A stretch of DNA of 10,349 nt from an uncultured Lachnospiraceae bacterium (GTDB lineage: Bacteria > Bacillota_A > Clostridia > Lachnospirales > Lachnospiraceae), in NCBI GenBank assembly GCA_947175285.1, contig CAMWMM010000126.1, forward strand, positions 1-10,349, in the 5' to 3' direction. Both the position numbers and the translations under genes were made by a program. Under the pieces are notes generated by a model. That model was not told where the DNA came from, searched no databases, and saw only the letters and a list, made by a program, of their open reading frames with translations. Shown here piece after piece: positions 5,590-10,349 of this stretch; position 1 is the first letter of the stretch; the number at the start of each line of letters is the position of its first letter.

Positions 5590-8500
5590 ATGAATAAAGT
5601 CATTCTAAGACAGGAAAAAGTAACCATACCTACCTACGAGATTGCGGACTATGACAAAAATCCGATGTTTCTTGAAAAACGTGTTTATCAGGGCTCAAGC
5701 GGACGCGTTTATCCCCACCCGGTATGCGAGGGCGTTTCCGATACCAAAACAGATAAAGAATACAATGCCGTCTTCCTTGAAAATGATTACATCCTTGTTA
5801 TGATACTGCCCGAAATCGGCGGCAGAATCCAGCGTCTTTATGACAAAACAAACGGCTATGATGCAGTCTACTATAATGAGGTCATCAAACCCGCACTTGT
5901 CGGTCTTGCAGGGCCTTGGATCAGCGGCGGTATTGAGTTTAACTGGCCGCAGCACCACAGACCGTCAACATTTGATGCGGTTGACTACACCATAGAAGAA
6001 AATACGGACGGCTCCGTTACCGTATGGGTTGGGGAAACGGAGAAGATGTTCCACACAAAGGGGATGACGGGATTTACCGTTTATCCTGACAAAGCATATC
6101 TGGAAATAAAAGGTCAGGTGTATAATCCGACGGACAGACCTCAGACATTTTTGTGGTGGGCGAATCCTGCCGTTGCGGTAAACGATGATACACAGTCCAT
6201 CTTTCCGCCTGATGTCCACGCGGTAATGGATCACGGCAAACGTGCGGTATCGAAATTTCCGATTGCCGATGGTGAATATTACAAAGTGAACTATGCTCCG
6301 GGCACAGACATTTCACGTTATAAAAATATTCCTGTTCCGACCTCCTATATGGCATATCACAGCGATTTTAATTTTATCGGCAACTATGATTACCAAAAAC
6401 AGGCGGGACTTCTTCATATTGCCGACCATCATGTTTCACCTGGGAAAAAACAGTGGACTTGGGGAAACGGCGATTTCGGACAGGCATGGGACAGAAATCT
6501 GACAGATGAAAATGGTCCGTATATCGAACTTATGACAGGTATGTTTACGGACAACCAGCCTGATTTTACATACTTAAAGCCTTATGAAGAAAAGACTTTT
6601 GTTCAATATTTCATGCCCTATAAAGCAGTCGGCGAAATAGCGAATGCTTCCTTAGATGCTGCCGTCAACATGACAATCAAAGATGCCGGAATAGACCTTA
6701 TCTTCTATACGCCGTCCGGAATAAATGCAGATGTAGAAGTAACTGCGGACGGAGAAACCATCTATTCAGGCACACTCAATCTAAAAACAGCCGAAGTATG
6801 GAAAACGAGCATTTCTGCGGATACCATAAATAAACAAATTGTATGCGCAGTTAAAAAAGACGGAAAGGAAATCCTCTCCTGTACACCCGTAAAAACAAGC
6901 GAGCCTGTTCCATCGCCTGCGGAGGAAATTCCCGCACCTGAAAAACTGGAAACAACAGAAAAGCTGTTTCTGGCGGCAACTCATTTGGAACAGTACCGTC
7001 ACGCCACATACTCGCCGGAACCCTATTATTTGGAGGGATTAAAACGTGACGCCTCGGATATCCGTCTGAATAACGGCTACGGAAAGTATTTATATAACAA
7101 AGGCAGATTTGAAGAGAGCATTGAATATTTCAATGCCGCCGTGAAGGCTTCCACTTGGAAAAATCCGAATCCGTATGACTGTGAGCCATATTTTAATCTT
7201 GGTCTTGCATTAAAAGCAATCGGCGAAGTCCAAAATGCATTTGACGCTTTTTATAAAGCCGCATGGGACGGAAATATGCAGGACAAAGCGTTTTATCAGC
7301 TTGCCTGCCTTGCTTCAGCCAGAGGGGATTATGGGGAAGCGCTTGGCTATATTGAGAAATCACTTGTAAAAGGAATGCACAATTTAAAAGCCAGGTTATT
7401 AAAAACCGCACTCCTGCGTCTCATGGGCAAAAAAGAAGAAGCCATTATTTTTGCGAAGGAAACAAAGAAAATAGACGCACTTGACCACGGCTGCCGCTAT
7501 GAATTATATAAACTTACAGAAGACGGCTTTGACGAACTGAAAGCAGTTATGCGCGGCGATAATCACAACTATATTGAGCTTGCACTTGGTTATATTGTGG
7601 CAGGACTATACAAGGAAGCGGATGAAATTCTTTCTCTTGCGCCAAACGATGACGAGCCAATGGTACATTATTACAGATATGCATGTACAGGCGACAAAGC
7701 AGAACTGGATAAAGCGGAAAGCAGCAGCTCACTTTACTGTTTTCCAAACCGGCTGGAAGATATCGCAGTACTGGAAAAAGCGGTAGAAAACGGCGGAAAC
7801 TATGCAGCTTACTATCTCGGCAATCTGTTTTACGATAAAGGTCGTTTTGAGGAAAGCATATCCTTGTGGGAAAGCTGCGCGGACAAAATCAATCTTCCGA
7901 CAGTGTGCAGAAATTTATCGCTTGCCTATTACAATAAAATGCATGACTCCGAAAAAGCAAAAAATGCAATGGAAAAAGCTTTTCATATGGACAAAACGGA
8001 TGCCCGCGTATTTTTTGAACTGGATTCGCTTTATAAAACGCTCAACTATTCATTATCCGAGCGTCTTGACAATATGAATGCCAACGCCGGACTTCTTGAA
8101 AAGCGTGATGATTTATATACGGAATATATCACGCTTCTGAATATGAACGGCGAATATGAAAACGCATATAACCGTATTATGAACCACAACTTCCATCCGT
8201 GGGAAGGCGGCGAAGGCAAGATACCGGCGCAGTACAGAATCTCGCTTATGAATATGGCGCAGACAGCCGAAAAAGCAAAAGCTGTCGAATTTTTGGAAAA
8301 GGCACTTATCTATCCGCACAACCTTGGAGAAGGGAAGCTAATCGGCAATCTTGACAATGATATTTACTATATGCTGGGCGGTCTGTATGATGATAAGGAA
8401 AAATCGGAAAAGGCATATCAGTTAGCCGCAAGAGGTGAGTTTGCCTTATCTTCAGCCATGTATTACAATGACCAACCGCCGGAAATGATGTATTATGCGG

Positions 8501-8811
8501 CAATGGCAATAAAAGCGCTTGGTGATGAAAAAACGGCAAATATGCGGTTTGAAACATTTATTGACTATGCCGACTCGCATATGAATGATGAAATTAAAAT
8601 TGACTATTTTGCCGTATCGCTTCCTGATTTTCTTATTTTTGATGCAGACTTAAACAAGAAAAACAAAGTACATTGTTTTTTTATGGCGGCGCTCGGCTAT
8701 CTTGGTAAGGGCGATAACAAAAAGGCGCAAGAATACGCTAAGAAAGGACTCGAACTTGATAAATGCCATGTGGGACTTCAAAGACTATCAAAAATCGGAA
8801 ATACTAACTAA
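5590..8811 (+). CDS. DUF5107 domain-containing protein with tetratricopeptide repeats
   Basis: This large cytoplasmic protein has about 1073 residues from the ATG at 5590. That start lies 13 nt after AAAGGAG (5570-5576) and directly precedes the conserved N-terminus (MNKVILRQEKVTIPTYE). In-frame ATGs at 5551 and 5578 lack usable ribosome-binding spacing. Residues about 24-350 form a DUF5107 domain, related in fold to galactose-mutarotase-like beta sandwiches. Its conserved stretches include LPEIGGRIQRLYDKTNGYD, SGGIEFNWPQHHRPSTFD (E116, H122, H123), WTWGNGDFGQAWDRN (D295, D301) and PYIELMTG (E313). A beta-rich linker domain follows (about 355-445), then a Pro/Glu-rich hinge. Helical TPR units fill the rest, seen clearly at about 496-594, 737-820 and 1027-1060. 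There is no signal peptide or membrane segment. The GH35-like gene overlaps or follows directly, pointing to intracellular carbohydrate processing. The family has no activity I can name with confidence; enzyme, mutarotase or scaffold are all possible. Confidence 0.9.
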   Translation: MNKVILRQEKVTIPTYEIADYDKNPMFLEKRVYQGSSGRVYPHPVCEGVSDTKTDKEYNAVFLENDYILVMILPEIGGRIQRLYDKTNGYDAVYYNEVIKPALVGLAGPWISGGIEFNWPQHHRPSTFDAVDYTIEENTDGSVTVWVGETEKMFHTKGMTGFTVYPDKAYLEIKGQVYNPTDRPQTFLWWANPAVAVNDDTQSIFPPDVHAVMDHGKRAVSKFPIADGEYYKVNYAPGTDISRYKNIPVPTSYMAYHSDFNFIGNYDYQKQAGLLHIADHHVSPGKKQWTWGNGDFGQAWDRNLTDENGPYIELMTGMFTDNQPDFTYLKPYEEKTFVQYFMPYKAVGEIANASLDAAVNMTIKDAGIDLIFYTPSGINADVEVTADGETIYSGTLNLKTAEVWKTSISADTINKQIVCAVKKDGKEILSCTPVKTSEPVPSPAEEIPAPEKLETTEKLFLAATHLEQYRHATYSPEPYYLEGLKRDASDIRLNNGYGKYLYNKGRFEESIEYFNAAVKASTWKNPNPYDCEPYFNLGLALKAIGEVQNAFDAFYKAAWDGNMQDKAFYQLACLASARGDYGEALGYIEKSLVKGMHNLKARLLKTALLRLMGKKEEAIIFAKETKKIDALDHGCRYELYKLTEDGFDELKAVMRGDNHNYIELALGYIVAGLYKEADEILSLAPNDDEPMVHYYRYACTGDKAELDKAESSSSLYCFPNRLEDIAVLEKAVENGGNYAAYYLGNLFYDKGRFEESISLWESCADKINLPTVCRNLSLAYYNKMHDSEKAKNAMEKAFHMDKTDARVFFELDSLYKTLNYSLSERLDNMNANAGLLEKRDDLYTEYITLLNMNGEYENAYNRIMNHNFHPWEGGEGKIPAQYRISLMNMAQTAEKAKAVEFLEKALIYPHNLGEGKLIGNLDNDIYYMLGGLYDDKEKSEKAYQLAARGEFALSSAMYYNDQPPEMMYYAAMAIKALGDEKTANMRFETFIDYADSHMNDEIKIDYFAVSLPDFLIFDADLNKKNKVHCFFMAALGYLGKGDNKKAQEYAKKGLELDKCHVGLQRLSKIGNTN

Positions 8812-10349
8812 TCACCTTAATATGGGCGGAGAAAATCCGTCTGGAAAACGGATCGATGTTACAAGTCTGTATTTTTTGCGAGACAGAAAACCATGGATTG
8901 GCGTCATGGGCGAATACCATTTTGTCCGCGACAGCCGGGATAACTGGTATCGTGAACTTTGCAAAATGAAAGCAGGCGGTATTACAGTCGCTGCAACTTA
9001 TTTGTTTTGGATTTATCATGAGGAAACAGAGGGTACATTTGATTTTACAGGCGACAGGGACATTCGTCAGTTTATTTTAGATGCGCAGCGTGCCGGACTT
9101 GATGTTTTCATTCGTATCGGTCCGTGGGCGCATGGCGAATGCAGAAACGGCGGACTTCCGGATTGGCTTTTGCATAAGCCATATAAACTGCGCGATAACA
9201 ACAGCGAGTATATGGCAAAAGTGCGTATATGGTACGAAAAAATTTATGAACAGGTACAGGGCTTATTTTATGCAGACGGCGGAAATATTATCGGCATCCA
9301 GTTTGAAAATGAACTTGTGGATAATGCGGAGCATTTGCTCGCCTTAAAAGAACTTGCGCTGAACATAGGTTTTCAAGCGCCAATCTATACGGTAACAGGA
9401 TGGAACAGCGCATACGGTGCGAAAATTCCTGTTGATGATGTTGTTCCCGTGTTCGGAGCATATCCCGAAGCGCCATGGGCAGACAGTATAGAGCAGCTCC
9501 CGCTCTCAACGCATTATGTATTCAATAAAAACAGAAATGACTCCGCAATCGGAGAAGACCTTATCACCGATACTGACGAGGACGGCTGGCGGCTGCCCTA
9601 TGGGAGATATCCGTTTGCAACATGTGAACTGGGCGGCGGCATGCAGGTAACACACCACAGACGTCCGCTGATAAACGGTATGGATATTTATGCGCTTTCG
9701 CTTGTGAAACTTGGTTCCGGAAATAATCTTGTCGGCTATTATATGTATAAAGGCGGCACAAACAAAATCGGCAGGTTATCTACGCTCAATGAGTCAAAGG
9801 CAACGGGCTATCCCAATGACTATTCCATACTCTCCTATGATTTTCAGGCTCCGATTTCAGAATACGGAGAAATACGGGAACAGTACCGCCTCATAAATAT
9901 GCTTCACATGTTTGTCAACGATTTTGGCGATATTCTTGCCCCTATGGAAGCAGTAGAATCGAAAGCAAATATTACCGCCGATGATATATCAGCGTATGAT
10001 GTATCATCGTATGATTTGTCGTCATTAAGATATTGTATGCGTACGGACGGGAACAGTGGATTTGTATTCATCAACCACTATCAGCGGTCAGCAAAAATGA
10101 AAGACATACATGACGTGGTTATTGATACAGGAAAAGTGCAATTTTCTCCGATTGACATCTGCGGAGATATAAGTTTTTTTCTGCCTTTTCATATGGATTT
10201 GTCAGGCAATCTGCTCGAATATGCAACAACACAGCCATTATGCCGAACAGGCGATACCTATTTCTTCGCGGCAATCGACGGAATAAAAGCAGAATATAAA
10301 TTTGCAGACGGCAGCAGGTTTCATCAGGAACCGGACAGCATCTTTATCA
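8768..10349 (+). CDS. GH35-like (clan GH-A) glycoside hydrolase, beta-galactosidase-like, 3' end outside the window
   Basis: This frame stays open to the right edge, 527 codons from the ATG at 8768 without a stop. It has the TIM-barrel plan of GH35 beta-galactosidases: GVMGEYHFVRD, KMKAGGITVAATYLFWIYHE, RIGPWAHGECRNGGLPDWLL, then IIGIQFENELVDN with the NE acid/base (E182 from 8768), and FATCELGGGMQ, whose E287 sits where the GH35 nucleophile is expected. Beta-rich accessory domains begin near residue 400. No signal peptide is seen, so a cytoplasmic enzyme is likely. ATG 8768 overlaps the previous gene by 44 nt and adds MWDFKDYQKSEILTNHLN before MGGENPSGKRIDV. ATG 8822 and TTG 8756 are alternatives, the last with AAAGGA about 8 nt upstream. 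The activity on beta-galactosides is family inference; the real substrate is unknown. Confidence 0.88.
   Translation, partial: MWDFKDYQKSEILTNHLNMGGENPSGKRIDVTSLYFLRDRKPWIGVMGEYHFVRDSRDNWYRELCKMKAGGITVAATYLFWIYHEETEGTFDFTGDRDIRQFILDAQRAGLDVFIRIGPWAHGECRNGGLPDWLLHKPYKLRDNNSEYMAKVRIWYEKIYEQVQGLFYADGGNIIGIQFENELVDNAEHLLALKELALNIGFQAPIYTVTGWNSAYGAKIPVDDVVPVFGAYPEAPWADSIEQLPLSTHYVFNKNRNDSAIGEDLITDTDEDGWRLPYGRYPFATCELGGGMQVTHHRRPLINGMDIYALSLVKLGSGNNLVGYYMYKGGTNKIGRLSTLNESKATGYPNDYSILSYDFQAPISEYGEIREQYRLINMLHMFVNDFGDILAPMEAVESKANITADDISAYDVSSYDLSSLRYCMRTDGNSGFVFINHYQRSAKMKDIHDVVIDTGKVQFSPIDICGDISFFLPFHMDLSGNLLEYATTQPLCRTGDTYFFAAIDGIKAEYKFADGSRFHQEPDSIFI

Noticed and set aside
9081..9347. Plus-strand open frame of 88 codons
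   Set aside because: It is an out-of-frame shadow inside the GH35-like gene, whose catalytic motifs are in the other frame.

Overview
The window looks like chromosome of an anaerobic, gut-type Firmicute, most likely Lachnospiraceae or a close clostridial relative. The reasons are the low-to-moderate GC, strong AGGAGG-type ribosome binding sites, a perfect TTGACA/TATAAT promoter, a typical Gram-positive methionine ABC operon, and a cytoplasmic DUF5107-TPR protein next to a GH35-like glycosidase. The taxonomic call is inference from gene content.

There are three blocks. (1) 1-1280, minus strand: an AT-rich two-gene unit, made of an AAA family ATPase and the start of a second gene that leaves the window at its left edge. 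The ATPase is interrupted by a -1 frameshift in a six-base homopolymer, between Walker B and the switch-histidine region. (2) 1395-5475, minus strand: a complete operon metN-metI-metQ plus an M20 family amidohydrolase. It runs from a consensus promoter at 5446-5473 to an intrinsic terminator at 1401-1422. MetN (ATPase with NIL domain), MetI (permease) and MetQ (lipoprotein receptor) form the importer; the amidohydrolase probably releases methionine, or a related amino acid, from an imported amide. (3) 5460-10349, plus strand: a divergent operon with a large DUF5107-TPR protein followed by a GH35-like glycoside hydrolase that is cut by the right edge. Neither has a secretion signal, so they probably act on imported oligosaccharides in the cytoplasm.

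The 190-bp divergent intergenic region (5400-5589) holds the two promoters, whose -35 elements overlap almost completely, plus short inverted and direct repeats that may be operators. No SAM riboswitch or T-box fits upstream of metN: the predicted leader is only about 40 nt. The 242-bp gap at 1208-1449 holds a promoter for the ATPase unit, a terminator for the met operon, and a 42-codon open stretch of unknown meaning. I see no RNA genes, CRISPR arrays or insertion sequences.

The most unusual points are the frameshifted ATPase, the amidohydrolase joined to metNIQ with no visible methionine riboswitch, and the DUF5107-TPR/GH35-like pair, whose first member carries enzyme-like conserved motifs.
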